Made by a program: the position numbers and the translations under genes. Below the pieces are notes generated by a model, which had not been told where the DNA came from, ran no database searches, and was given only the letters and a program-made list of their open reading frames with translations. Positions 29,716 to 39,200 of a stretch of 43,059 nt of DNA are shown piece after piece; within the stretch, counting starts at the first letter, position 1, and the number at the start of each line of letters is the position of its first letter. The DNA is taken from positions 1 through 43,059 of the forward strand of contig JAFZYR010000028.1 in the NCBI GenBank assembly GCA_017616165.1. The letters run 5' to 3'. Source of the DNA: Treponema sp. (GTDB lineage: Bacteria > Spirochaetota > Spirochaetia > Treponematales > Treponemataceae).

Positions 29716-32235
29716 ATGGTTTTTATTCTATTAAATTGTCTTCTTCTAGCATGCTTTATATTCATTACTTACTATATAGATAAACACGGTAACGAGCTTT
29801 CCAATTCCGGTAACTCGCTGCTGGTTCCTCTGCTTTTTGCCAGCCTTGAGGTTTTCCTTTATATTCTTGTAATGCTTTTCAAGGGCAAGTGGCTGGAATC
29901 TCTTACCATAAACTTTATCCGCATCATATTCTGTCTTGATGGTATATTCCTGGTTTCGTTCAGCTTTGGACTTATCGGGCTTTCTGTAAAAATCAACAAG
30001 GCCTTACCAAGAATTGTTCAGTGGCTGCTTTATATTTTTGCGGTTTACGTTGTATTCTTCCAGTTCCAGGACATTTCTATTGACGAAACCCTTAACATGA
30101 ATATTGGTTCTGAACCGTTCTTTAGCGGCGAGGCTCAAAAGTTTTTCCCATGGGACTGGGTATTTGTTTATAATACACTTTACAAGCTGCTTGTTCCGGG
30201 AACCGCCTTCCTCTTCCTTATGGTTTTTGAAGAAAGAAAGGGCAGCCAGCTTCAGAAATATCAGAGTATTGTAATTTTTGAAGGTGTCGTACTTATGTGG
30301 GCACTTTCTTACCTGTTCAGATTCCTTGCTTCTGTAAATGCTTCGTTTGCTTCGCTTTATATGTATTCATACCTTGCAATGTATGTTCTTATTGTTCTGG
30401 CCCTGCAGAAAAAATCTGTTCCGTCAAGACGAGCCTATGTTGCAACTCTGTTTAAGAATTTGATCAGCTATATTATTCCGGGTGCTGCTATTGGTCTTGC
30501 AGTAATGTTCCTTCAGCCTTCCGGAAACTTTTATACATCAAACTTTATTGTTCTGTTTATTGTAGTTTCTATTATTGCAATTTTGTTTGCGCTGTTCATT
30601 TCGGATGTAATGTCAAATAACTCAAGACTTTATTCTTCGGATTATGGTCCGGCTCTTGAGCGTCAGCTTGGTTCAATTGACTATTCCGGCGAAATGGATG
30701 ATATCATCAACCGAATGTACGCAATCTTCCATAAGCACGTAGAAGCCAGCTCTATGAACGTATACATTTTGAACAACAAGAACGTTCTGGAAACTGCCTA
30801 TACTTCAAACGGCTTTACAACTACAATTCCTGTAAACAATGTAATGTTCGAAACCCTGCTTAATATTAACCGTTCGGTTGTATGTTATTCGCAGGTTGGA
30901 AACGTTCATGACCTTTCTACAATCGAAGAACAGCTTACAAAATTCTTTGAGGAAACTAAGTCTGATGCAATGTTCATTTTGAACGAAGGTCACAATATTC
31001 TTGGTCTTATTACAATCGGTAAAAAGGTCAGCGGCGACCACTACAAGGATTACGACTACAACACCTTCTTAAAGCTGTATTCATACTTCTTTGTATTCGG
31101 TTACTACATGCGTAACATTTCCAACAAGGAAATCATTTCGGTAGTAAACCGCGAAATTAAGATGTCTTCTCAGATCATTACTTCTATTCAGGAAAACATT
31201 GACCACGTTAAAAATGATAAGGTAGATACCGGTTACCTGATGGTTCCTGCCCGAAACATTGGTGGTGAATTTATTGATATGATTCGTCTTACCGAAACCC
31301 GCCACCTGTTTGTAGTAGGCGATATGTCCGGTAAAGGTATTGCGGCTTCCATGAACATGGTAATTTTAAAGTCCATCATCCGAACCTACCTTGCCGAAAC
31401 TCACGACTTTAAAGAGCTTGTAATTAAGATTAACAGCTTTATCCGTGACTCGCTGAACAAGGGTACAATCTTTGCCGGTCTGTTTGCTTTGATTGATTTT
31501 GAAACCGATACAATGTACTACATCAACTGTGGTATTCCGGCCTTGATGCTCTATACTCAGGTTTATAACAACGTAATTGAGATTCAGGGTAGTGGACACA
31601 TTCTTGGCTTTGTTAAGGATATTTCTCCGTATATCAGCGTTAAGACAACCAAGCTTAATCGTGGTGATATTATTCTTGCCTGTACCGACGGTCTTGTTCA
31701 GTCACACTCGCTTCGTGGTGAACAGTTTGGTAAGGAAAGAATCCAGCAGTGCGTACTTGATAACTCAACTTATCCGGCACAGCGTATGGCCCAGTTTACC
31801 TTTGACAGCCTCATGAAGTTTATGTCAAAGGAAATGGAAGACGACGTTTCTATCCTTGTATTGAAGTACGAAACTGCCCGCCAGTTCAACGAAGAAGAAG
31901 GTGCAGAAGCTGCTGAGGGTGAAGAAGAGCCAGTTACAGAAGAAGGCAATGCCGAAGAGTTTGCAGACATCTCGGCCCCAGAGGTTACAGAAGAGCCTGC
32001 AGAAACCACTTCAGAAGAAGTTGCCGCTGTGCAAGTTTCCGAAGGAAACTTGGAGAGTTCGCGAAGCGAACGACTCCCTGAGGCTCTCGAAGGGCCCGCA
32101 GAAGCTCCAACTTCTTCAGAAACACCCGCCGCTCCCGAAGACGACTTCTTCATAAACGATAACGTCCTTCCAGACGACCCGGACATTCCGGATTTGAGTA
32201 ATCTTGACGAGATGATCAAGAACGCTGGCCTTTAA
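29716..32235 (+). CDS. Large multi-span membrane PP2C-type phosphatase with acidic tail
   Basis: 839 residues. About eight N-terminal hydrophobic segments (1-300) resemble a 7TMR-type sensor, followed by a GAF-like region (about 310-450) and a SpoIIE/PP2C domain with GGEFIDMIRL, VGDMSGKGIAASMNM, ILACTDGLVQSH and DDVSILVLKYE. The first metal motif has Glu where RsbU proteins have Asp (GGEF versus GGDF/Y), which may alter activity. A Glu/Pro/Ala-rich disordered tail (about 715-839) contains a family B repeat translated LPEALEG. Cotranscribed with the upstream phosphatase and the downstream STAS protein. Confidence 0.9.
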   Translation: MVFILLNCLLLACFIFITYYIDKHGNELSNSGNSLLVPLLFASLEVFLYILVMLFKGKWLESLTINFIRIIFCLDGIFLVSFSFGLIGLSVKINKALPRIVQWLLYIFAVYVVFFQFQDISIDETLNMNIGSEPFFSGEAQKFFPWDWVFVYNTLYKLLVPGTAFLFLMVFEERKGSQLQKYQSIVIFEGVVLMWALSYLFRFLASVNASFASLYMYSYLAMYVLIVLALQKKSVPSRRAYVATLFKNLISYIIPGAAIGLAVMFLQPSGNFYTSNFIVLFIVVSIIAILFALFISDVMSNNSRLYSSDYGPALERQLGSIDYSGEMDDIINRMYAIFHKHVEASSMNVYILNNKNVLETAYTSNGFTTTIPVNNVMFETLLNINRSVVCYSQVGNVHDLSTIEEQLTKFFEETKSDAMFILNEGHNILGLITIGKKVSGDHYKDYDYNTFLKLYSYFFVFGYYMRNISNKEIISVVNREIKMSSQIITSIQENIDHVKNDKVDTGYLMVPARNIGGEFIDMIRLTETRHLFVVGDMSGKGIAASMNMVILKSIIRTYLAETHDFKELVIKINSFIRDSLNKGTIFAGLFALIDFETDTMYYINCGIPALMLYTQVYNNVIEIQGSGHILGFVKDISPYISVKTTKLNRGDIILACTDGLVQSHSLRGEQFGKERIQQCVLDNSTYPAQRMAQFTFDSLMKFMSKEMEDDVSILVLKYETARQFNEEEGAEAAEGEEEPVTEEGNAEEFADISAPEVTEEPAETTSEEVAAVQVSEGNLESSRSERLPEALEGPAEAPTSSETPAAPEDDFFINDNVLPDDPDIPDLSNLDEMIKNAGL
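32057..32096 (+). repeat. Family B repeat and palindrome inside the phosphatase tail
   Basis: The palindrome GTTCGC-GAA-GCGAAC (32057-32071) is followed directly by a family B element CTCCCTGAGG...CGAAGGGCC (32074-32096), encoding SSRSERLPEALEG in frame. It sits in the disordered acidic tail, where an insertion would be tolerated. Confidence 0.8.
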
Positions 32236-32255
32236 TTTTACAGGAGGAGTGAATT

Positions 32256-32582
32256 ATGGAACAGATTGCAATTACAGAAAAAGATGGTGCAAACTATCAC
32301 TTATATGAACTTGACGGCGCTTTGAATGCCTATACCCTTGGTGAATTCCAGGATACCCTGTACGATGCAGTTCAGAAAAACAACGTTGTACTTGATATGT
32401 CTCGTCTTGTAGAACTTGACGCTTCGGGCATTGGCCTTTTGATGTCTGCCTACAACGATTCCGAAGACGCCGGCAACAAGCTCTACTTTATGACCATGTC
32501 GAATGAAGCAGATAAGGCAATTGCAGCGACGGGATTTAAGTATGTATTTAATCTTATAAATTCCGTCACTGAGGTTAAGTAA
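32256..32582 (+). CDS. STAS-domain anti-sigma-factor antagonist (SpoIIAA/RsbV-like)
   Basis: 108 residues, a single STAS domain. The phospho-acceptor block reads LDASGIGLLMSAY, where the Ser corresponds to the phosphorylated serine of SpoIIAA. It is the likely substrate of the two phosphatases encoded immediately upstream in the same operon; dephosphorylated antagonist would capture an anti-sigma or other switch kinase. No RsbW/SpoIIAB kinase is encoded in the window. AGGAGGAG precedes the ATG. Confidence 0.92.
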   Translation: MEQIAITEKDGANYHLYELDGALNAYTLGEFQDTLYDAVQKNNVVLDMSRLVELDASGIGLLMSAYNDSEDAGNKLYFMTMSNEADKAIAATGFKYVFNLINSVTEVK

Positions 32583-32585
32583 AAG

Positions 32586-32606
32586 ACCCCGAAACAAGTT
32601 CGGGGT
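32586..32606. terminator. GC-rich hairpin after the partner-switching operon
   Basis: ACCCCGAA (32586-32593) and TTCGGGGT (32599-32606) with a 5-base loop ACAAG, just after the STAS stop codon. It also resembles the widespread GAACTTGTTTCGGGG type of dispersed repeat, related in layout to family C. No T-run follows. Confidence 0.65.
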
Positions 32607-32613
32607 GACTATG

Positions 32614-32701
32614 TGTCATTGCGAGGAACGTAGTGACGTGGCAATCCACATATAAGTATGCATTCTAATACGTGGATTGCTTCGCTTCGCTCGCAATGAC
32701 G
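32614..32701. repeat. Inverted pair of family A repeats
   Basis: A forward copy at 32614-32648 and a reverse copy at 32673-32701 fill the gap between the convergent STAS and leuS genes, and end 4 bases from the leuS stop codon. Confidence 0.85.
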
Positions 32702-32704
32702 TTT

Positions 32705-35257
32705 CTATTTAACAACAATATTTACCAGCTTATTCGGCACAACAATCGTCTTTACAACTTCATGTCCGTCGGTAAACTTCTTTACACCTTCAAGAGTAAA
32801 TGCTGTTGCTTTGAGTTCTTCCTGGTCGGTATTTGGGGCTGCCATGAACTTGTCGCGGAGCTTTCCGTTTACCATTACTACAATCTGAACTTCATCATCC
32901 TTTGTAAACTCTGCATTTACTGTTGGCCATGCTTCGTAAGCAATTGTCTTTTTGTTGCCAAGCTTTTCCCAGAGCTCTTCGCCAAGGTGTGGTGCGTATG
33001 GAGACAAGATCTTTACAAAGTCGGCCCACATGCTCTTTGGAACTTCATTAAGCTTACTAACTTCGTTAATGAAAATCATCATCTGGCTTATAGCTGTATT
33101 AAAGTTTAATGTTGCTGTGTCGTCAGTTACCTTCTTTACAGTCTGAGCAAAGGTTTTGCGTGCGCTGACCAGGGCTTTGTCTTCGAGCTTACATGTTATG
33201 TCAATGTCAGCCATTGGCTTTTCGCTAACGGCCCAAACTTTTTCAAGGAAGCGGTGGATTCCGACAATTCCCTGTGTTGACCAAGGCTTAGACATTGTAA
33301 GAGGTCCCATGAACATTTCGTACATACGAACACTGTCGGCACCGTAGGCTTTAATTTCGTCATCAGGGTTTACAACGTTTTTGAGCGACTTACTCATCTT
33401 TGCAACAATCTGTTCAAGCTCTTCACCGGTTGCTTTTTCTATAAACTTGCCGTCGTCCTTCTGTTCAACTTCGTCAACTGGAACAAGAGTCTTGTTCTTG
33501 CGCTGGAAGGCAAAAGAAGTAATCATACCCTGGTTTACAAGGCGCTGGAACGGCTCTTTTGTCGAAACAACTCCAATATCATAAAGGACTTTGTGCCAGA
33601 AGCGTGCATAAAGCAGGTGAAGAACGGCATGTTCAGCACCACCAATATACAAGTCTACAGGCATCCAGTATTTTTCTTTATCCTTTGCACAGAATTCCTT
33701 ATCGTTGTGAGGGTCAAGGTAGCGCAGGTAGTACCAGCAGCTTCCGCCCCACTGAGGCATTGTGTTTGTTTCGCGCTTTGCAGCTCCGCCACACTTAGGA
33801 CAATTGCAGTTTACCCAGGAATCAATTGCAGCAAGAGGAGACTCGCCGGTACCAGTTGGCTGGTAAGTTTTTACTTCAGGCAGGGTGAGTGGGAGTTCTT
33901 CTTCCGGAACCGGCACTGTACCACAAGTCGGGCAGTGTACCAGAGGAATTGGTTCACCCCAGTAGCGCTGACGGCTGTAGATCCAGTCGCGGAGCTTGTA
34001 GTTGATAGCCTTTTTACCAACGCCCTTTTCTGCAAGCCATTCAAGCATTTTGTTAATGGCATCCTGCTTGTTCAGTCCGTCAAGGAATTCAGAGTTTACA
34101 TGGATTCCGTCTTCTGTCCAAGCCTGAGTCTGTACGTCAACTTCGCTCTTCAAAACTTCGATAATCGGCAGGTTGAACTTTTTGGCAAAGTCCCAGTCGC
34201 GGTCATCGTGAGCAGGTACAGCCATAATTGCACCGGTTCCGTATGAAATAAGAACATAGTCTGCAATCCAGATTGGGATGAGCTTTCCGTTTACAGGGTT
34301 GATTGCATAGCTTCCGCTGAATACACCGGTTTTATCCTTTGCAAGGTCTGTACGTTCAAGATCAGACTTCTTTGCGGCTTCTTCCTGATATTTCTTTACG
34401 GCGTCTGCCTGTTCTGCAGTTGTAATTGCCGGGATAATCTTGTGCTCTGGGCTAACTACCATATAAGTTGCACCAAACAAAGTATCGCAGCGGGTTGTAT
34501 AAACTGTAAGCTTGTTGTCGGTTGGCTTTCCGTCCTTGTCGGCAACTGTAAAGGTAACTTCGGCACCTGTTGATTTTCCAATCCAGTTGTGCTGCATTGC
34601 CTTTACGCTTTCAGGCCAGTCAAGACCTTCAAGATCGTTGTCCAGACGGTCTGCATATTCTGTAATTTTTAAAATCCACTGGCGGATTGTTTTATGAGTT
34701 ACAATTGCACCACAGCGTTCACATTTGCCTTCTTTAACTTCCTCGTTGGCAAGACCTGTCAAACAGCTTGGACACCAGTTGATTGGAGTTTCTGCTTCGT
34801 AAGCAAGGCCTTTTTTGTAAAGCTGCAGGAAAATCCACTGAGTCCATTTGTAATAATCTGGCTCACAAGTCGATACGCAGCGGTCCCAGTCATAGCTGAA
34901 TCCGAGCGACTTAATCTGCTGAGTGAATTTTTCGATATTTGCATTTGTAGTTACTTTTGGATGAGTTCCGGTTTTAATAGCATAGTTTTCTGCAGGAAGA
35001 CCAAAGGCATCATAGCCCATAGGGTGAAGAACGTTGTATCCGTTCATACGTAGGTAGCGGCAGTAAATATCAGTTGCGGTATAACCTTCCGGATGTCCAA
35101 CATGAAGGCCGGCTGCACTTGGATACGGGAACATGTCCAGTACATACATGCGTTTTTCAGCCGGAACAGATTCATCCTCGGTTACCTTAAAAGTCTTGTT
35201 GTCGTCCCAATACTTCTGCCATTTAGGCTCGATTGTTTCAAATGGATACTTACTCAA
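32705..35257 (-). CDS. leuS: Leucyl-tRNA synthetase
   Basis: An 850-residue class I synthetase charging tRNA-Leu. The HIGH-type motif HVGH is at 52-55 in [20 protein letters not shown], the editing domain (about 220-420) contains [21 protein letters not shown] (in part), and KMSKS lies near residue 620 in [14 protein letters not shown]. Length and motif order are those of bacterial LeuRS. The start codon is TTG at 35257, with AGGTG 8 bases upstream and no usable ATG in the right place; a rare start may lower expression. A TATAAT box at 35296-35291 gives a leader of about 27 bases. I saw no T-box. Confidence 0.97.
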   Translation of the reverse strand: MSKYPFETIEPKWQKYWDDNKTFKVTEDESVPAEKRMYVLDMFPYPSAAGLHVGHPEGYTATDIYCRYLRMNGYNVLHPMGYDAFGLPAENYAIKTGTHPKVTTNANIEKFTQQIKSLGFSYDWDRCVSTCEPDYYKWTQWIFLQLYKKGLAYEAETPINWCPSCLTGLANEEVKEGKCERCGAIVTHKTIRQWILKITEYADRLDNDLEGLDWPESVKAMQHNWIGKSTGAEVTFTVADKDGKPTDNKLTVYTTRCDTLFGATYMVVSPEHKIIPAITTAEQADAVKKYQEEAAKKSDLERTDLAKDKTGVFSGSYAINPVNGKLIPIWIADYVLISYGTGAIMAVPAHDDRDWDFAKKFNLPIIEVLKSEVDVQTQAWTEDGIHVNSEFLDGLNKQDAINKMLEWLAEKGVGKKAINYKLRDWIYSRQRYWGEPIPLVHCPTCGTVPVPEEELPLTLPEVKTYQPTGTGESPLAAIDSWVNCNCPKCGGAAKRETNTMPQWGGSCWYYLRYLDPHNDKEFCAKDKEKYWMPVDLYIGGAEHAVLHLLYARFWHKVLYDIGVVSTKEPFQRLVNQGMITSFAFQRKNKTLVPVDEVEQKDDGKFIEKATGEELEQIVAKMSKSLKNVVNPDDEIKAYGADSVRMYEMFMGPLTMSKPWSTQGIVGIHRFLEKVWAVSEKPMADIDITCKLEDKALVSARKTFAQTVKKVTDDTATLNFNTAISQMMIFINEVSKLNEVPKSMWADFVKILSPYAPHLGEELWEKLGNKKTIAYEAWPTVNAEFTKDDEVQIVVMVNGKLRDKFMAAPNTDQEELKATAFTLEGVKKFTDGHEVVKTIVVPNKLVNIVVK

Positions 35258-35290
35258 TTTGTGCCACCTTAAATATAAAATATTTCACCT

Positions 35291-35296
35291 ATTATA
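35291..35296 (-). promoter_or_regulatory. -10 box of leuS
   Basis: TATAAT on the minus strand (35296-35291), about 34 bases before the TTG start. The -35 region is weak. Confidence 0.5.
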
Positions 35297-35325
35297 GTAA
35301 AAATCTTTTTTTTGTGGAAGTGACC

Positions 35326-35352
35326 CGTCATCCTGAACTTGTTTCAGAATCT
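35326..35352. repeat. Family C repeat, intergenic copy
   Basis: CGTCATCCTGAACTTG...CAGAATCT lies between the divergent leuS and antitoxin genes. It differs by a few bases from the copy inside the RluA-type gene at 21326-21351. Confidence 0.8.
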
Positions 35353-35375
35353 CTTGAAAATAAATAGCCACAACA

Positions 35376-35404
35376 TTGACAAATAGCTATATTGCATTCA
35401 TAAT
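35376..35404 (+). promoter_or_regulatory. Promoter of the toxin-antitoxin operon with operator candidate
   Basis: A perfect TTGACA (35376-35381), 17 bases, CATAAT (35399-35404). The spacer contains the palindrome ATAGCTAT, and AAATAGC occurs twice 19 bases apart (35362 and 35381). Phd-type antitoxins repress their own promoter through such repeats, so autoregulation is likely but inferred. Confidence 0.65.
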
Positions 35405-35427
35405 TAAAGCGTCAGGAGGATTACCAC

Positions 35428-35742
35428 ATGGCAAACACTAATAATGCAATTCCAATTTTCGAAGCTAAAAATCGCCTGCCGTTTTATATTCATCAGGCAG
35501 AAAACGGGTCACCGGTTCAGATAATGCGTCATAATAAGGTTGTAGCTTATCTGGTTTCTAAAGAAGATTTTGAAAAGGCAGCTGCGCCAAAAGAAAAGAG
35601 TCTTGTAGAAAAAATTCAGGAGAGCCGCAAAGAGTATGGGCTGGAGTATGATGATTTTGATTACACTTCTTATTTTGATAGTTTAAGAGAAACCAGCTGT
35701 TACGGTCGTGAAGATTCTGAACATATTTTTGATGAGGTGTAA
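35428..35742 (+). CDS. Phd/YefM-family antitoxin
   Basis: 104 residues. The N-terminal ~55 residues form the Phd/YefM DNA-binding fold (IPIFEAKNRLPFYIHQAENG, then QIMRHNKVVAYLVSKEDFE). The C-terminal acidic, aromatic tail (YGLEYDDFDYTSYFDSLRE) is the kind that wraps the toxin and blocks its active site. A perfect AGGAGGA precedes the ATG. The toxin gene follows after 2 bases. Confidence 0.88.
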   Translation: MANTNNAIPIFEAKNRLPFYIHQAENGSPVQIMRHNKVVAYLVSKEDFEKAAAPKEKSLVEKIQESRKEYGLEYDDFDYTSYFDSLRETSCYGREDSEHIFDEV

Positions 35743-35744
35743 TT

Positions 35745-36179
35745 ATGATAAGACCTTATTATTTGCTGGATTCAAATTTGATTTCTGAAATACTTAAGCC
35801 ATCACCTGATAAGGTTGTCTGCAAAAAAATGATTGAGTATCAGAATCTGTGTGCTTTACCTTCTACTGTGTGGAATGAACTTATTTATGGTGTAAACATA
35901 CTGGAGCAGGGTAAAAGAAAGGATTTTCTTTTTTCAAAAATAATAAAAGATGTGCAATCAACTTTTGAAATCATTCAATATGATAATCACGCTGCCTGGA
36001 TTCAAGCCGATATTCGTGCACGATTAAAGCAGGTTGGAACTCCTGTTGATTTTCCCGACACCCAGATTGCCTCCATTGCCGTTGCCAACAACATGATTTT
36101 AGTAACCCGCAATATCAAACACTTTGAGCCTATCCAGCAGGTTTGCCCGCTCATGCTCGAAAACTGGTTTGAGGAATGA
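35745..36179 (+). CDS. VapC-type PIN-domain ribonuclease toxin
   Basis: 144 residues. PIN-domain acidic residues are in place: Asp9 (YYLLDSN), Glu45 (STVWNELIYG) and Asp105 (VDFPDTQIASIA), with the closing ILVTRNIKHFEPI typical of VapC. These toxins cut RNA, often tRNA or rRNA, in a Mg2+-dependent manner when free of antitoxin. It is paired here with a Phd-type, not a VapB-type, antitoxin. A weak A/T hairpin (AAAACTAGTTTT at 36193-36204, then T's) lies just after the gene and may terminate the operon. Confidence 0.9.
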   Translation: MIRPYYLLDSNLISEILKPSPDKVVCKKMIEYQNLCALPSTVWNELIYGVNILEQGKRKDFLFSKIIKDVQSTFEIIQYDNHAAWIQADIRARLKQVGTPVDFPDTQIASIAVANNMILVTRNIKHFEPIQQVCPLMLENWFEE

Positions 36180-36244
36180 AGAGTGAAGAAAGAAAACTAG
36201 TTTTTTATTCATATATCCTGTAAAATAAAAGCAGGAGACTCTTT

Positions 36245-39200
36245 ATGAACAACAAGTATCTGACTTTTTTTAGAAGCCTGTTATTTTCCGGACTTATTAT
36301 TGTTTTGCTTACTTTTCTTACAGGCTGCGAAAACTTTCTTAAGGGCAATGATGTTAAATCACAATTAGAAGAATTAATTGCCTACGAAAACGCCCTTACA
36401 CATCAGCTTATAGTAAGGTCTGACCCTGCAATGGGTTCCTTCCTTTCTGAAGGCGAAAAAGACTGCAAGCTTGGCTTTACAACCACGCTGCAGTTTACAA
36501 TGAATACCGAAGACTACGTTTTCCACGGCTTTGAAGCAGTCTGCGTAAATGACCCGTCCCAAAGCCGCGCCGACTGTGTAGACTTTACAATAAACCAGGC
36601 CGAAAGCGACCCCTCCAAAGGCATTTACAAGGTTACCGTAAAGTTGCTCAAGGCTGCCGATGACATTTTAATCAGACCGGTGTGCGTGCTTATTCCTGCA
36701 GTGGTGTACTATGAGCCGGAGTCTAAGTCACCGAATTATTTGAATACTCCAATAGTTATTCATTTTAATATGCCTATGGATCCTCTTAATGTATTGGAAA
36801 AAGATAATCAGGGAAATTATAAAAACATTTTTATTGAATACTTAGGAGAAAATCTTTTAGGAAAGTTTGAAAAACCAAGTTTTGATTCTTCAAATACTAA
36901 TCTTTTTCTTTATCCAAAAGGTGGAGAGTTAAAAGAATTTTTTAAAGATAAAGAAACTGCATATTATGAAATAGATATTACACTGAAGAATATTTTTGTT
37001 TTGCAGAATGTAGATGGAAAAGATTATAATCTTTCTCTCAAAGGTAATAATAATTCTGATTATTCATTTATTGTAAGGTACAGATATGCCACAGAAGATA
37101 GTAAACCAGTTCAATATATATTTAAAGCAACAAGACACGAAATTTCTATAGATTCAATAGATGAGCTGGAAGAAGATGATGAATTTAAATATGGTAGCCT
37201 CAATCTTTCTATGTCATTAAATGCAGACGAAGTTATTATTGCAAGAGAAGATCAGTTGCATAACAGAGCAGGAGAAGTAATCTATCTTTATGGAGTATTT
37301 TATGATGCAGATAGTGGAATAAGAGCTGTAAGAATAAACGAGCATCATACAAAAGAACCATTTTATGCAGAAGATGTAAATATTAACGGAAAGGATGATA
37401 AAACAACTTACTATTACATAAATGATAAGAATCAAGCAGTACAATGGGTTGATTATGGAGATGGCTATGTAACATTCTGCATAAAACATTATATGAAATC
37501 ACAAAATGGAGCCGTTAATATAACAGTTGATGTTTTAGATGGAGCCGGTAATACTCCTGAAGAAAAAGATGCTTATGATCATTCAATTAATAATGCATTT
37601 ACAGTAATAAAACGAGATTACAAAAACTTCTTCAAACCAGATACATTTTATTACAGGCTTTATAATGGTGGTTTTGATAGAAATAATGAGTGGTCTGACT
37701 ACATAAGTAATAAATATACTGAAAATGAAATTACGTTTGATAGTACTGAATACAATAATCATTTAAAGAAACTTTATTTGAATAGTTTAAATGATGTATG
37801 GGGGCTTTGTTCACTATATGGGTGGACAACAATTCCTATTGAAAGCATGACTATTCAATGTAGATATATAAATAAATATAATAAGGAAATTACCGCGAAT
37901 TTTGTGCCTGTTGATATAGAAAGCGAAGAACATTATTATTGGGAGCTCGATCTTGATGTAGAAAAGATAGGCGGAACTGAACTTACTTTAATTGTTGCAG
38001 ATGATATGGGAAACAGAGCAGAAGTTAAATACACAATTCCAGAATCAAGTTCTATATCCTATAAAAAAGATGGTAACAATGTAAGTTTCTTTTCTTCGAG
38101 CGGATATCCTATTAATGGTTTACTTCAGGTTCGCGATGAGGCTTATGCAAAGACGATTTTTTCTGATAATATAGATATTGCTCAAAATAATAATTACAAG
38201 ATATGTCCGAGATTTAATCTTTATAACGGATGTTTTTATACAGAAATATCAGATTTAGAGATTAATTCAAATTCGGTGTCGGATTCTTTAGAATATTCAA
38301 TTCAAAACTGTCAGGTACATATTTCTGAATCGCCAAGAGATGGTTCTCGTGTACTTGATGTAACCGTAACTATTGATGAAGATGCATGGAAAAAATTTGA
38401 TGCAATATATGCAGATTTTTCGAATTATTATTATATTCCAGAAGTTGATGGAGAGTATAGCAGAAAACATTTTGTCAAAGGAGATAATTCTATAAAAGTT
38501 AAAATTTTTGATAATTATCTATATGCAGAAGAATATACCTGTACTGTTTATGGTATAAAAAATAACCGTGTTTCACCAGGCAAAGAAGTAAAATTTGGTC
38601 CTGTTACCGGTATTCAATATGATAATACACCACCAGATATGGATTTTACACTTCCATTTTATTCTAAACCATATGTTGAAATTACTATTACTGATGAACA
38701 ATCTGGTCCTGACCATGGAATAATTTCAATAAATGGATATGAACATTATTTTGAAGGGGATTCCATAAAGATTTATGACTGGGATATAAACTTGGATTCT
38801 GATTCTCGGTTACATATTATTGCAGAAACTTATGACAAAGCCGGTAATAAGGGAAAAGGCAGTGCTGCTACAGGTATCCAATGGTTTCCGGTAACTTCTA
38901 TAGAAAAACAGAGTACTTTGTGGAATTTGTTTATAACTTCAAAAACAACTGCAGGTTTTACAAAACAATATCTCTCTAATGGAACAATTACAAGTTATTA
39001 TCTAAACACAGATGGTACATGGACTAAATGTGATGATCAAAAATTGGGTACTAAAATTTCAGAAAGAGAAATAATTAATGGACTTTATACAATAAAAGCA
39101 AGCAATCTGACACTTCCTGCAGATAAATTTGTCAAGATTATACACCATGTTCCTACCGGAAACTATTCATACCCAACATATTTTTACACAGGCACAATAG

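Noticed and set aside
32705..35427. T-box riboswitch upstream of leuS
   Set aside because: The predicted leader is only about 27 bases, far too short, and no T-box consensus is visible.
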